64,000 nucleotides of DNA. Source: Streptomyces sp. MUM 2J. GTDB taxonomy: Bacteria > Actinomycetota > Actinomycetes > Streptomycetales > Streptomycetaceae. The stretch lies in the NCBI RefSeq assembly GCF_022414535.1, contig NZ_JADWYM010000033.1:1-64000 (forward strand), written 5' to 3'. The notes beneath the pieces are model-generated. The model was not told where the DNA came from. It ran no database searches and saw only the letters and a program-made list of their open reading frames with translations. This document shows, piece after piece, positions 7,677 through 15,919 of the stretch. The translations under genes and the position numbers were made by a program. Positions within the stretch are counted from its first letter, which is position 1; each line of letters opens with the position of its first letter.

Positions 7677-8438
7677 TTACTTCTTCTTGCCCTGGTTCTT
7701 GACCGCTTCGATCGCGGCCGCGGCCGCGTCCGGGTCCAGGTACGTGCCACCCGGCGCGACCGGCTTGAAGTCGGCGTCGAGCTCGTAGGACAGGGGGATG
7801 CCCGTGGGGATGTTCAGGCCCGCGATGTCGGCGTCGGAGATACCGTCGAGGTGCTTGACCAGGGCACGCAGGGAGTTGCCGTGCGCGGCGACGAGGACCG
7901 TGCGGCCCGCCAGGAGGTCGGGGACGATGCCGTCGTACCAGTAGGGGAGCATGCGGAACACCACGTCCTGGAGGCACTCCGTGTTCGGGCGCAGCTCCGG
8001 CGGGATCGTGGCGTAGCGGGCGTCGTGCGCCTGGGAGTACTCGGCGTCGTCGGCGAGGGGCGGCGGCGGGGTGTCGTAGGAGCGGCGCCACAGCATGAAC
8101 TGCTCCTCACCGAACTCGGCGAGGGTCTGGGCCTTGTCCTTGCCCTGGAGGGCGCCGTAGTGGCGCTCGTTCAGGCGCCAGGAGCGGTGGACGGGGATCC
8201 AGTGGCGGTCGGCGGACTCCAGCGCGAGCTGGGCGGTGCGGATCGCGCGCTTCTGCAGGGAGGTGTGGACGACGTCGGGGAGCAGGCCGGCGTCCTTGAG
8301 CAGCTCGCCGCCGCGCGTCGCCTCCTTCTCGCCCTTCGCGGTCAGGTTGACGTCCACCCAGCCGGTGAACAGGTTCTTCTCGTTCCACTCGCTCTCGCCG
8401 TGACGGAGGAGGATCAGCTTGTACGGTGCGTCGGCCAT
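7677..8438 (-). CDS. gpm: 2,3-bisphosphoglycerate-dependent phosphoglycerate mutase
   Basis: The 253-aa product begins MADAPYKLILLRHGESEWN and ends KNQGKKK. The LRHGESEWN motif carries the phosphorylated histidine and AAHGNSLRALVKHL the second catalytic histidine. It interconverts 3- and 2-phosphoglycerate in glycolysis and gluconeogenesis. A TACGCT hexamer (8446-8451) lies 7 nt before the ATG, so the transcript is probably leaderless. The gene is complete, so insertion of the neighbouring element did not damage it. Confidence 0.96.
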   Translation of the reverse strand: MADAPYKLILLRHGESEWNEKNLFTGWVDVNLTAKGEKEATRGGELLKDAGLLPDVVHTSLQKRAIRTAQLALESADRHWIPVHRSWRLNERHYGALQGKDKAQTLAEFGEEQFMLWRRSYDTPPPPLADDAEYSQAHDARYATIPPELRPNTECLQDVVFRMLPYWYDGIVPDLLAGRTVLVAAHGNSLRALVKHLDGISDADIAGLNIPTGIPLSYELDADFKPVAPGGTYLDPDAAAAAIEAVKNQGKKK

Positions 8439-8613
8439 GCGTATGAGCGTAATCGACGGCTCTGGGCGGCGGCGCCGGCGCTCACAGGGCGGACTTCCGC
8501 CCCGCTCCGGGCCGGGGCCGTTAATCGAGTGGTCTTCGTGAGCTTCCTCTCGTAAGTTGTGCCTGCCGCTTGCGCCACTTACTCGCTCTGCCACACGCAC
8601 GGGGGTCCCGCTC

Positions 8614-9888
8614 ATGTCACCCGCCTCCCTCAGACGCACCGCCCGGGAGTCCGTCTCCGGGCTCCCCCGGGAGTTCTGGTGGCTGTGGACCAGCACTCTC
8701 GTCAACCGGCTGGGGTCCTTCGTCGCCACGTTCATGGCGCTCTACCTCACCCTCGACCGCGGTGCCTCCGCCTTCTACGCCGGTCTCGTCGCCTCCCTCC
8801 ACGGACTGGGCGGCGTCGTCTCCGCGCTCGGCGGCGGGGTGATGGCGGACCGGCTGGGCCGGCGGCCCACCATGCTCGTCGCGCAGGTGGCGACCGCGGG
8901 GTCCGTGGCGCTCCTCGGGCTCGTGCGGGACCCGGTGGCGATCGCGGCGGTCGCGTTCGCCGTCGGCATGGCCTCCAACGCCTCCCGGCCGGCCGTGCAG
9001 GCGATGATGGCGGACATCGTGCGGCCCGAGGACCGGGTGCGGGCGTTCTCGTTGAACTACTGGGCGATCAACCTGGGTTTCGCCGTGTCGTCCATGGCCG
9101 CTGGGTTCATCGCCGAGTTCAGCTATCTCGCCGGCTTCCTCGCCGAGGCCGGGATGACGCTCGTCTGCGCCCTCGTCGTCTTCTTCAAGGTGCCCGAGTC
9201 CCGGCCGGGCCCGGAGCACGCCGAGGCGGCCGGAGACGGCTCCGTGCGGCTGTCCACCGTGCTCGCCGACCGGCGGTTCATGGGCGTCGTCGGGTTGTCG
9301 TTCCTCGTGGCGCTGGTCTTCCAGCAGGGGTCGGTGGGCCTGCCCGTCGCGATGGGCGCGGCCGGCTTCACGCCCGCCGACTACGGCTTCGCCATCGCCG
9401 TCAACGGCGTCCTCATCGTCGCCCTGCAGATCCCGGTGACCCGGTTCATCGAGCACCGCGATCCGCGGCGGCTGCTCGTGGTGTCCTCGCTGCTCGCCGG
9501 GTACGGCTTCGGGCTCACCGCCTTCGCCGGATCCGTCGGCGTCTTCGCGCTGACCGTCTGCGTGTGGACCCTGGCGGAGATCGTCAACGCGCCCACACAG
9601 ACCGGGCTCGTCGTCCGGCTCTCCCCCGCCCGGGGCCGCGGGCGGTACCAGGGCATGTACACCATGTCGTGGTCCGTCGCCGGGCTCGTCGCCCCGCTGA
9701 TGTCCGGCACCGTCATCGACCGGTTCGGATCCGCCTGGCTGTGGGGGCTCACCGCGGCCGTGGGAACGGTGGCGGGCGTCGGGTACGCGCTGCTCATGCG
9801 GCGGCTGCCGGCCGAGGGCGTCGAGGGCGCGGTCCGGCGGACGCCCCCGGCCGCCGCACCCGTCACGGATGCATCCGCGACCCCTTGA
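8614..9888 (+). CDS. MFS drug/metabolite transporter
   Basis: The product has 424 aa with about 12 hydrophobic helices. An MFS motif A (GGVMADRLGRRPT) lies in the loop between helices 2 and 3. ATG 8614 is preceded by GGGGGT 7 nt upstream; an in-frame TTG at 8557 would add 19 residues and is less likely. It is probably an H+-coupled exporter; the substrate is unknown. It diverges from gpm, and its last 26 bp overlap the convergent DUF2000 gene. Confidence 0.85.
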   Translation: MSPASLRRTARESVSGLPREFWWLWTSTLVNRLGSFVATFMALYLTLDRGASAFYAGLVASLHGLGGVVSALGGGVMADRLGRRPTMLVAQVATAGSVALLGLVRDPVAIAAVAFAVGMASNASRPAVQAMMADIVRPEDRVRAFSLNYWAINLGFAVSSMAAGFIAEFSYLAGFLAEAGMTLVCALVVFFKVPESRPGPEHAEAAGDGSVRLSTVLADRRFMGVVGLSFLVALVFQQGSVGLPVAMGAAGFTPADYGFAIAVNGVLIVALQIPVTRFIEHRDPRRLLVVSSLLAGYGFGLTAFAGSVGVFALTVCVWTLAEIVNAPTQTGLVVRLSPARGRGRYQGMYTMSWSVAGLVAPLMSGTVIDRFGSAWLWGLTAAVGTVAGVGYALLMRRLPAEGVEGAVRRTPPAAAPVTDASATP

Positions 9889-10300
9889 GCACCTTGTCCA
9901 CCGCGTTCCGCGGGCCGTGGACGGCCAGTCCCACCAGGTCCAGTTCCTCCGTCGGCACGGCCCGCACCGCCGCCCGGTTGTCCCGGTCGTTGCCCGTGCC
10001 GAAGAGGTCGGCGGTGAACACGGCGCGCGGGAGCGCGCGGGAGAGCACGCGCGCGTGCGCCGCCCTCAGCGTCTCCGCGGTGCCCTCGAAGACCAGCACC
10101 GGCTGCCGGAACATCGGCAGGTAGCCCACCCCGTCCGCGTCCACGTACGGCTCTCCGATCACCTCGGGGGCCGCCGTGCCGAGGCCGCTGACCAGGAAGG
10201 CGGTGACGTTCAGGCGCTGCCAGGGTTCGAGGTCCGCGCGCAGCAGGACGGCGATCTTCGTGTCGAAGCGGATGCCGGACGGCGTGGGTTCATCGGTCAT
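9863..10300 (-). CDS. DUF2000 family protein
   Basis: The 145-aa product starts MTDEPTPSGIRFDTKIAVLL. It matches the DUF2000 pattern (IAVLLRADLEPWQRLNVTAF, then GPRNAVDKVLKG at the C-terminus), a small domain related to peptidyl-tRNA hydrolase II-like folds with no established reaction. It diverges from an AraC regulator with only 49 bp between starts, and such pairs are usually regulator and target. A perfect GCCGGCA-N3-TGCCGGC inverted repeat touches its start codon. Confidence 0.8.
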   Translation of the reverse strand: MTDEPTPSGIRFDTKIAVLLRADLEPWQRLNVTAFLVSGLGTAAPEVIGEPYVDADGVGYLPMFRQPVLVFEGTAETLRAAHARVLSRALPRAVFTADLFGTGNDRDNRAAVRAVPTEELDLVGLAVHGPRNAVDKVLKGSRMHP

Positions 10301-10317
10301 GCCGGCAGCCTGCCGGC
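10301..10317. promoter_or_regulatory. inverted repeat in the DUF2000/araC divergent region
   Basis: GCCGGCA-GCC-TGCCGGC is perfect over 7 bp per arm. It abuts the DUF2000 start codon. It could be an operator, or a hairpin in the DUF2000 leader that hides the start. Confidence 0.45.
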
Positions 10318-10349
10318 CGTCGTGCGGCTGCGTCTTGTACGTTCTTTGC

Positions 10350-11156
10350 ATGGCCGCCGGGCAGCATGTCGCCGCGTGGCGCCCGCGCGTCCCGGGCGTC
10401 TCGGAGGTCTTCCACGCCCGCTTCACCGAGTACGCCTATCCGATGCACGTCCACGAGGCGTGGACGCTGCTCATCGTGGACGCCGGGGCAGTGCGGTACG
10501 ACCTGGACCGGCACGAGCACGGCACCCCGTACGACACGGTCACGCTGCTGCCGCCGCACGTGCCGCACAACGGCTCGTCCGCCACCGAGGGCGGCTTCCG
10601 CAAGCGGGTGCTGTACCTCGACGGCCGGCTTCTGCCCACGACGCTGATCGGGGCCGCGGTCGACCGGCCCGATCTGCGGGACCCGCTGCTGCGGCGCCGG
10701 GTGGCACAGGTGCACGCCGCTCTGACCGGGCCCGGCGACGAACTGGCGGCGGAGAGCAGGCTGACCCTCGTCGGGGAGCGGCTGCGGGAGCACCTGAGCC
10801 CGCGGGCCGCCGCCACGCCCCCGCGCCGCGATCCGGTGCTCGCCCGGCGGCTGCGCGAGCTGCTCGACGCGCGGGTCGTCGAGAGGGTCACCCTGGCGGA
10901 AGCCTCCGCCGTCCTTCAGGCCCATCCCGCCCATCTGGTGCGGGCGTTCAGCGGCGCCTACGGCATCGCACCGCACCAGTACCTGACCTCGCGGCGGGTC
11001 GACCGGGCCCGGCGGCTGCTGCTGGACGGGCTCCCGCCGGCAGAGACGGCCGCCGCGACGGGCTTCCACGACCAGGCCCACCTCACCCGCCACTTCCGGA
11101 GGCTGGTCGGCGTGACGCCGGGCCGCTACCGGGACGGCGTGTCCCGCGCCGGCTGA
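10350..11156 (+). CDS. AraC-family transcriptional regulator
   Basis: The product has 268 aa. An N-terminal cupin-like sensing domain (residues about 5-150, with paired histidines in YPMHVHEAW and LPPHVPHNG) is followed by two helix-turn-helix motifs of an AraC domain (about 165-265, ending in the typical FRRLVGVTPGRYR). TACGTT (10338-10343) lies 6 nt before the ATG, indicating leaderless transcription. It probably controls the divergent DUF2000 gene. The ligand is unknown. Confidence 0.87.
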   Translation: MAAGQHVAAWRPRVPGVSEVFHARFTEYAYPMHVHEAWTLLIVDAGAVRYDLDRHEHGTPYDTVTLLPPHVPHNGSSATEGGFRKRVLYLDGRLLPTTLIGAAVDRPDLRDPLLRRRVAQVHAALTGPGDELAAESRLTLVGERLREHLSPRAAATPPRRDPVLARRLRELLDARVVERVTLAEASAVLQAHPAHLVRAFSGAYGIAPHQYLTSRRVDRARRLLLDGLPPAETAAATGFHDQAHLTRHFRRLVGVTPGRYRDGVSRAG

Positions 11157-11240
11157 GCCGGGGCTCCCACCGGCGTTCGGGGCAGGGGTGTCCGCCGGAA
11201 CAGCAGCCGCTGCCGGAGCAGGGGTGCCAGCCGAAGGGCG

Positions 11241-11330
11241 GGCGTCAGCCGGTGCAGGGGCGTCAGCCGGTGCAGGGGCGTCAGCCGGTGCAGAGGCGTC
11301 AGCCGGTGCAGAGGCGTCCGCGGGAGCAGG
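11241..11330. repeat. 18-bp tandem repeat, four good copies plus one degenerate
   Basis: The unit is GGCGTCAGCCGGTGCAGG. Copies begin at 11241, 11259, 11277 and 11295 with one base varying near the end, and a degraded copy begins at 11313. The array fills the gap between the convergent araC and YbjN-like genes. Every frame gives low-complexity peptide (Ala-Ser-Gly types), so it is unlikely to be coding. Confidence 0.85.
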
Positions 11331-11333
11331 GCG

Positions 11334-11849
11334 TCAGTCGGCCGGCCGGGTCAGGTGCCGGAACGCGTCCAGGTTCCGCGTCGGTTCCCCGCGCGAGACC
11401 CGCCACGCGTACTCCTTGCGGATCGCGGAGGCGAAACCCAGTTCCAGGAGGGTGTTGAAGGCGCCGTCCGCCGCTTCCAGGACCTGCCCCAGCAGACGGT
11501 CGATCTCGTCGGGGGTGACCGAGGCGAGGGGCAGGCGGGCGGTGACGTAGACGTCGCCGAGCCGGTCGACGGCGTAGGAGACGCCGTACAGCTTGAGGTT
11601 GCGTTCCAGCAGCCAGCGGTGGACGCCCGGCTCGTTCTCGTCGGGGTGACGGATGACGAAGGCGTTCAGGGACAGCGAGTGGCGGCCGACGACCAACTGC
11701 ACGGTCGTGGACAGCTTGCGGGTGCCGGGCAGCTTGACGACGTAGGTGCCGGGCTGCGGGCTCTCCCAGTCCACTTCGGCGTCCTTCAGCGCGTCCTCGA
11801 CGGTCCGCGCCGTCGACTCGGTCCGGTCGCCCTCTTCGACATCACCCAT
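11334..11849 (-). CDS. YbjN-domain protein
   Basis: The 171-aa soluble protein belongs to the YbjN/type III chaperone-like family (residues 15-150, with VVKLPGTRKLSTTVQLVVG and LLERNLKLYGVSYAVD). The family has no settled function; the fold suggests protein binding. Its ATG lies upstream of the mshA stop with an 8-bp overlap, so it is probably translated from the mshA transcript. That coupling hints at a link to mycothiol or redox physiology, but it is only positional. Confidence 0.8.
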   Translation of the reverse strand: MGDVEEGDRTESTARTVEDALKDAEVDWESPQPGTYVVKLPGTRKLSTTVQLVVGRHSLSLNAFVIRHPDENEPGVHRWLLERNLKLYGVSYAVDRLGDVYVTARLPLASVTPDEIDRLLGQVLEAADGAFNTLLELGFASAIRKEYAWRVSRGEPTRNLDAFRHLTRPAD

Positions 11850-13179
11850 GGTGGGAGCGTACGCGACGGCGGTGGGCCTGCATCGCGGCCGTGTACACGT
11901 CGGCGGTGGCCGCGGCGGCGGTGTCCCAGCCGAAGGCCGTGGCGTGGCGGGCCGCGGCCGCCCCCATGCGGGGCGACATACCCGGATCGTCCGCGAACCG
12001 GGCCAGCACGCGCGCGTACGCCGCCGGATCGTGGCCCTGTACCAGGACGCCGGTCTCGCCGTCGCGGACCGCGACCGGCAGGCCGCCGACCGCGGCGGCC
12101 AGCACGGGCGTACCGGCGGCCTGGGCCTCTATGGCGACCAGCCCGAAGGACTCGCTGTAGGACGGGACGACGAGGACGGAGGCCGCCCGGAACCAGTCCG
12201 CGAGCCGGTCCTGCCCGACCGGCGGGTGGAAGCGGACGACGTCGGCGATGCCGAGGCGCGCGGCGAGCTTCTGCAGCCCTTCCGGCTTGGCGAGGCCGCT
12301 GCCGCTGGGGCCGCCGACGACCGGGACGACGACGCGCGGGCGCAGGTCCGGGCGTTCGTCCAGCAGGGCGGCGACCGCGCGCAGCAGCACGTCGGGGGCC
12401 TTCAGCGGTTGGATGCGTCCGGCGAACAGCGGGACCAGGGCGTCCTGCGGCAGGCCCAGGCGGGCGCGCGCGGCGGCGCGGCCGTCGGCCGGGCGGAAGC
12501 GGCCCAGGTTGACGCCCGGGTGGACGACGGCGGCCTTGGCCGGGTCGGCGGCGTAGTGCCGTACCAGTTCCTCCGACTCCTCGGCCGTGTTGGCGATCAG
12601 CCGGTCCGCCGCGGCGACGATCTGCGTCTCGCCGATGACGCGGGCGGCGGGCTCGGGGGTGTCGCCGTCGGCCAGATTGGCGTTCTTGACCTTGGCCATG
12701 GTGTGCATGGCGTGCACGAGCGGGACGCCCCAGCGCTGGGCGGCGAGCCAGCCCACGTGGCCGGAGAGCCAGTAGTGCGAGTGGACGAGGTCGTAGTGGC
12801 CGGGGCGGTGGCCGGCCCAGGCCTGCATCACACCGTGGGTGAAGGCGCACAGCTGGGCGGGCAGGTCCTCCTTGGCCAGGCCCTCGTAGGGGCCGGCGTC
12901 GACGTGGCGGACCAGGACGCCGGGGGCCAGATCGACGACCGGTGGCAGGGCCGCCGTGGTCGCGCGGGTGAAGACCTCGACCTCGATGTTGATCGCGGCG
13001 AGGCGCTGCGCGAGTTCGACGATGTATACGTTCATGCCGCCGGCGTCGCCCGTCCCGGGTTGGTGCAGCGGGGAGGTGTGCACCGAGAGCATGGCGACAC
13101 GGCGCGGGCGGCGGTGCAGCCGGAGCCGTGAGGGGGTTGCCGGGGAGCGACGCCCGAGCCTGCTGACGTAGTGGCTCAC
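11842..13179 (-). CDS. mshA: D-inositol-3-phosphate glycosyltransferase, first step of mycothiol synthesis
   Basis: The 445-aa GT4 enzyme begins MSHYVSRLGRR and contains VAMLSVHTSPLHQPGTGDAGGMN, typical of MshA. The donor-site region SYSESFGLVAIEAQAAGTPV carries the E-x7-E pattern. It joins UDP-GlcNAc to 1L-myo-inositol 1-phosphate. The GTG start at 13179 has AAGGAGG 8 nt upstream. A GGAAT-N19-GTT element and a 20-bp palindrome lie in the divergent upstream region. The acetylation enzyme MshD is encoded 35 kb away in this window. Confidence 0.95.
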   Translation of the reverse strand: MSHYVSRLGRRSPATPSRLRLHRRPRRVAMLSVHTSPLHQPGTGDAGGMNVYIVELAQRLAAINIEVEVFTRATTAALPPVVDLAPGVLVRHVDAGPYEGLAKEDLPAQLCAFTHGVMQAWAGHRPGHYDLVHSHYWLSGHVGWLAAQRWGVPLVHAMHTMAKVKNANLADGDTPEPAARVIGETQIVAAADRLIANTAEESEELVRHYAADPAKAAVVHPGVNLGRFRPADGRAAARARLGLPQDALVPLFAGRIQPLKAPDVLLRAVAALLDERPDLRPRVVVPVVGGPSGSGLAKPEGLQKLAARLGIADVVRFHPPVGQDRLADWFRAASVLVVPSYSESFGLVAIEAQAAGTPVLAAAVGGLPVAVRDGETGVLVQGHDPAAYARVLARFADDPGMSPRMGAAAARHATAFGWDTAAAATADVYTAAMQAHRRRVRSHHG

Positions 13180-13242
13180 GTGGCGGTCCTCCTTGCTGCG
13201 GGCATGCCGTTCGGAGGGCGTGCGGCGCCCTCCTCGGGGAGG

Positions 13243-13269
13243 AACAGCGGAGGGAGCCATTCCCATTCC
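13243..13269 (-). promoter_or_regulatory. candidate sigma-R-type promoter of mshA
   Basis: Read on the minus strand, GGAAT (13269-13265) and GTT (13245-13243) are separated by 19 nt. The sigma-R thiol-stress promoter consensus is GGAAT with GTT about 18 nt away. Known biology supports it: mycothiol genes belong to the sigma-R regulon in S. coelicolor. The spacer is one base longer than the usual value. Confidence 0.5.
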
Positions 13270-13293
13270 GGGTGCCGGGATTTTTGCCGAGGC

Positions 13294-13313
13294 GTTACCC
13301 GATATCGGGCAAC
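13294..13313. promoter_or_regulatory. palindromic operator-like site between mshA and the methyltransferase
   Basis: GTTACCCGATATCGGGCAAC is a 20-bp palindrome with one mismatched pair; the central CCCGATATCGGG is perfect. It sits in the 380-bp divergent intergenic region, which also holds a local AT-rich patch. The binding protein is unknown. The rest of the gap shows only GC-rich sequence without an open frame of interest. Confidence 0.5.
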
Positions 13314-13559
13314 TGTTCGATAGCGGGTTGCGTCCCCGGGAGCCCTCCACACCCCCGGGCGTCCCGCGGGATACGGCGGCGGGGCCTCCGCGCGGGGAGG
13401 CGGCTCCGCGACCACGCCACCCACGGCGGCACCCCCGCGAGCGGTCTCCGCGGTCGCCCCACGACCGCGCTTCCGTGGCCAGGTCGCCGCCGCCGGGTCG
13501 CCGCGGCGTACCCCCCAAAGGGGCGGGCGCCCCGCCGTCGGCCGCATACCCTCGTATCC

Positions 13560-14378
13560 ATGACATCCCGCACCGCTCCCCGCCCCGTGGGCACGGTCAC
13601 GCGCGGGACGACCAACCCCAACCGGCTGCGCCGCATGGACCGCTGGATCGCGGCCGCGCACGGCGCAGAGCTGCGCCGCGCCGACGACCCCGTGGCCGTC
13701 GACCTCGGATACGGCGCCGCGCCCTGGACGGCCGTGGAACTGCTCGGACGGCTGCGGACGGCGGCGCCACGCGCACGGGTGGTCGGCATCGAGATCGAGC
13801 CGGCGCGGGTCGCGGCGGCCCGGCCCTTCGAGCGCGACGGCCTGGCCTTCCGGCACGGCGGCTTCGAGGTGCCCATGCCCGGGAGGCCGGTGCTGATCCG
13901 CGCGGCGAACGTCCTGCGGCAGTACGACGAGGACGCGGTCGCCGCGGTGTGGCGGCGGCTGTGCACCCGCCTGGCCCCGGCCGGGGACGGCTCCCGTGGC
14001 GGCCTGCTGGTGGAGGGGACCTGCGACGAGATCGGACGGCGGCACGTGTGGGTGGCACTCGGCCCCGAGGGACCCCGCACGGTCACCTTCGCCACCCGGC
14101 TCGGCTCGCTGGAACGCCCCTCCGACCTCGCCGAACGGCTGCCGAAGGCGCTGATCCACCGCAATGTGCCCGGCGAGCCCGTCCACGCCTTCCTGCGCGA
14201 CTTCGACCGCGCCTGGGCCTCCGCGGCCCCCTACGCCTCCTACGGCGCCCGGCAGCGGTGGATCCGGACGGCGCGGGACCTGAGCGCCGACTGGCCGGTG
14301 ACCGACGGGCCGTCGCGATGGCGTCAGGGCGAGGTGACGGTGGCCTGGACGGCACTGGCACCACTGCCTCGGCCCTGA
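13560..14378 (+). CDS. class I SAM-dependent methyltransferase-like protein
   Basis: The 272-aa product has an SAM-binding motif I-like segment, VAVDLGYGAAPWTAVEL (about residues 43-59), and an acidic loop, VVGIEIEPARV (about 76-86), as in Rossmann methyltransferases. The substrate is unknown. TACCCT (13547-13552) precedes the ATG by 7 nt, indicating a leaderless transcript. It diverges from mshA. The C-terminal half is less typical of the family. Confidence 0.75.
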   Translation: MTSRTAPRPVGTVTRGTTNPNRLRRMDRWIAAAHGAELRRADDPVAVDLGYGAAPWTAVELLGRLRTAAPRARVVGIEIEPARVAAARPFERDGLAFRHGGFEVPMPGRPVLIRAANVLRQYDEDAVAAVWRRLCTRLAPAGDGSRGGLLVEGTCDEIGRRHVWVALGPEGPRTVTFATRLGSLERPSDLAERLPKALIHRNVPGEPVHAFLRDFDRAWASAAPYASYGARQRWIRTARDLSADWPVTDGPSRWRQGEVTVAWTALAPLPRP

Positions 14379-14700
14379 GACACCGCGGGCCCCACCCCGC
14401 CGCCACGCCCCCGCGGCGTCGGGCACCCCACGCCCCGACCTCCGCGCAACCCGTCCCGCGCCCCTCCCCCACCGGGCCGGCCCGCGTCCCGGAATCGCGG
14501 CACCTATCCTGACCTGCGGGGAACGATCTCCGCACGTGGTACGTCACAGGGGCGGGGATCACGCCGTACCGGGCCGTGCCGCCCGGGAGCAGACAGCGCG
14601 CCTGCCATCGGAGCACTACCCCTGTCGCTTTCGACGCGAACATGGCACGATCCCCCAGGCACCGTATGTTACTGACGGTTAATCAGTTTGGGGGAGACCT
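14379..14700. other. intergenic region without a recognised gene
   Basis: This 322-bp region between the methyltransferase and the NlpC/P60 gene is C-rich in its first half. It contains an AT-richer stretch near 14665-14690, probably the promoter and leader of the hydrolase gene, ending in a GGGGGAG Shine-Dalgarno sequence at 14690-14696. I looked for a ydaO-type c-di-AMP riboswitch and saw no match. Confidence 0.6.
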
Positions 14701-15810
14701 ATGGGTACGGCGGGCAAGCGCGGCCTGATCGCGGCGGCCGTCACCGTGGTCTGCGCGGTCACCGTACTGGCGGCACCGGGCGCGGCGTTCGCCGCTCCTT
14801 CCCCCGCACCGACGCCCTCCGCCACGCCCTCCGGCACACCCTCGGCCACACCCTCCGCCGCGCCCGCGTCGCCCAACAGGGACCTGGAGGCCGTCCGCAG
14901 GAAACTCGACGCCCTCTACCACGACGCGGCCGTGGCCACCGACGCCTACAACGCCGCCGCGGAGAAGGCGAAGCAGCAGTCCGCACAGATCGTCGAGCTG
15001 GCCAGGAAGATCGTCGCGGGGCAGGAGCGCCTGGACCGGCTGAAGGACCGGGCCGGCGCCGCCGCCCGGCAGCAGTACCGCAGCGGCGGCCTGCCGCCCG
15101 GGGCGCAGTTGGTGTTCAGCGACGACCCGCAGCACTTCCTCGACGGCGCGGGCAGGGTCATTCAGGGCCAGCGCGCAGCCAAGGCGCTGATCGAGGAAAC
15201 GACGCGCACCCAGCAGGACTTGAAGCAGTACGCCGCGGACGCCTCCGCCCAGTGGCGGAAGCTGGAACAGAACCGCAAGGCCAAGGAAGCCGCCCGGGAG
15301 AAGGTCAAGAAGCAGATCGCCGAGGCGGAGAAGCTCGAATCCCGGCTGGAGCAACAGGAGAAGGAGCGCCTCGCCGAACTGGAGCGGCAGGCCGCGCTGA
15401 AGGCGCAGACGGCGTGGCTGGACACCGGCGTGCTGAAGGACGTCCAGGACAAGGCGTCCGACCAGGGCACGAAGGCCGTGCGGTACGCCACCGCACAGAT
15501 GGGCAAGCCGTACGAATGGGGCGCCGAGGGGCCGAGGACCTATGACTGCTCGGGGCTGACCTCGCAGGCCTGGGCGCACGCCGGGCACCCCATTCCGCGT
15601 ACCTCGCAGGAGCAGTGGAGACGGCTGAAGCACGTCGACGTCACGGACATGCGCCCGGGCGACCTGGTCATCTACTTCGGCGACGCCAGCCATGTGGGCC
15701 TGTACATCGGCGACGGAACGATCGTGCACGCCCCTCGCCCCGGGCGGACCGTGACGGTCACAGGGGCGGGCTCGATGCCGATCCTGGGCGTCGTCCGGCC
15801 GGACGCGTGA
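14701..15810 (+). CDS. secreted NlpC/P60 cell-wall endopeptidase
   Basis: The product has 369 aa. A signal peptide (residues 1-31, cleavage near AFA-AP) is followed by a Pro/Ser/Thr-Ala repeat linker (about 32-58), a long coiled coil (about 60-240) and a C-terminal NlpC/P60 domain (about 255-369). Catalytic residues are visible: Cys in YDCSGL, His in SHVGLYIG and the third polar residue in VHAPRPG. It cleaves D-Glu-gamma-diaminoacyl bonds in peptidoglycan stem peptides. The coiled coil resembles RipA-type autoregulated hydrolases. It is probably a growth or division wall hydrolase. Confidence 0.92.
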   Translation: MGTAGKRGLIAAAVTVVCAVTVLAAPGAAFAAPSPAPTPSATPSGTPSATPSAAPASPNRDLEAVRRKLDALYHDAAVATDAYNAAAEKAKQQSAQIVELARKIVAGQERLDRLKDRAGAAARQQYRSGGLPPGAQLVFSDDPQHFLDGAGRVIQGQRAAKALIEETTRTQQDLKQYAADASAQWRKLEQNRKAKEAAREKVKKQIAEAEKLESRLEQQEKERLAELERQAALKAQTAWLDTGVLKDVQDKASDQGTKAVRYATAQMGKPYEWGAEGPRTYDCSGLTSQAWAHAGHPIPRTSQEQWRRLKHVDVTDMRPGDLVIYFGDASHVGLYIGDGTIVHAPRPGRTVTVTGAGSMPILGVVRPDA

Positions 15811-15919
15811 CCGGCGGCACAGCCCGACACCCCATCGTGACCGGCGGCACACCCCAACACCCCACCCATGACCGGCGCCACACCCCGACGACCCGCCCGT
15901 GACCGGGGCCACGTGACTC
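15807..15919. repeat. imperfect tandem repeat of about 30 bp, four copies
   Basis: Units begin GTGACCGGCGGCACA at 15807 and 15837, TGACCGGCGCCACA at 15869 and GTGACCGGGGCCAC at 15899, each followed by C-rich sequence. The first copy contains the stop codon of the hydrolase gene. The array lies in the 343-bp gap before the PP2C gene; the rest of that gap holds no evident gene. Confidence 0.75.

Noticed and set aside
7215..8555. 446-residue plus-strand open frame over int and gpm
   Set aside because: Shadow of two well-supported genes in other frames; no family match.
11241..11330. possible CRISPR array
   Set aside because: Units are contiguous 18-bp tandem copies without spacers and there are no cas genes.
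11188..11550. plus-strand ORF over the 18-bp repeats
   Set aside because: Codes Ala-Gly-Ser low-complexity peptide and then runs antisense into the YbjN-like gene.
14379..14700. ydaO-type c-di-AMP riboswitch before the NlpC/P60 gene
   Set aside because: Such switches control some Streptomyces wall hydrolases, but the consensus core is not present here.
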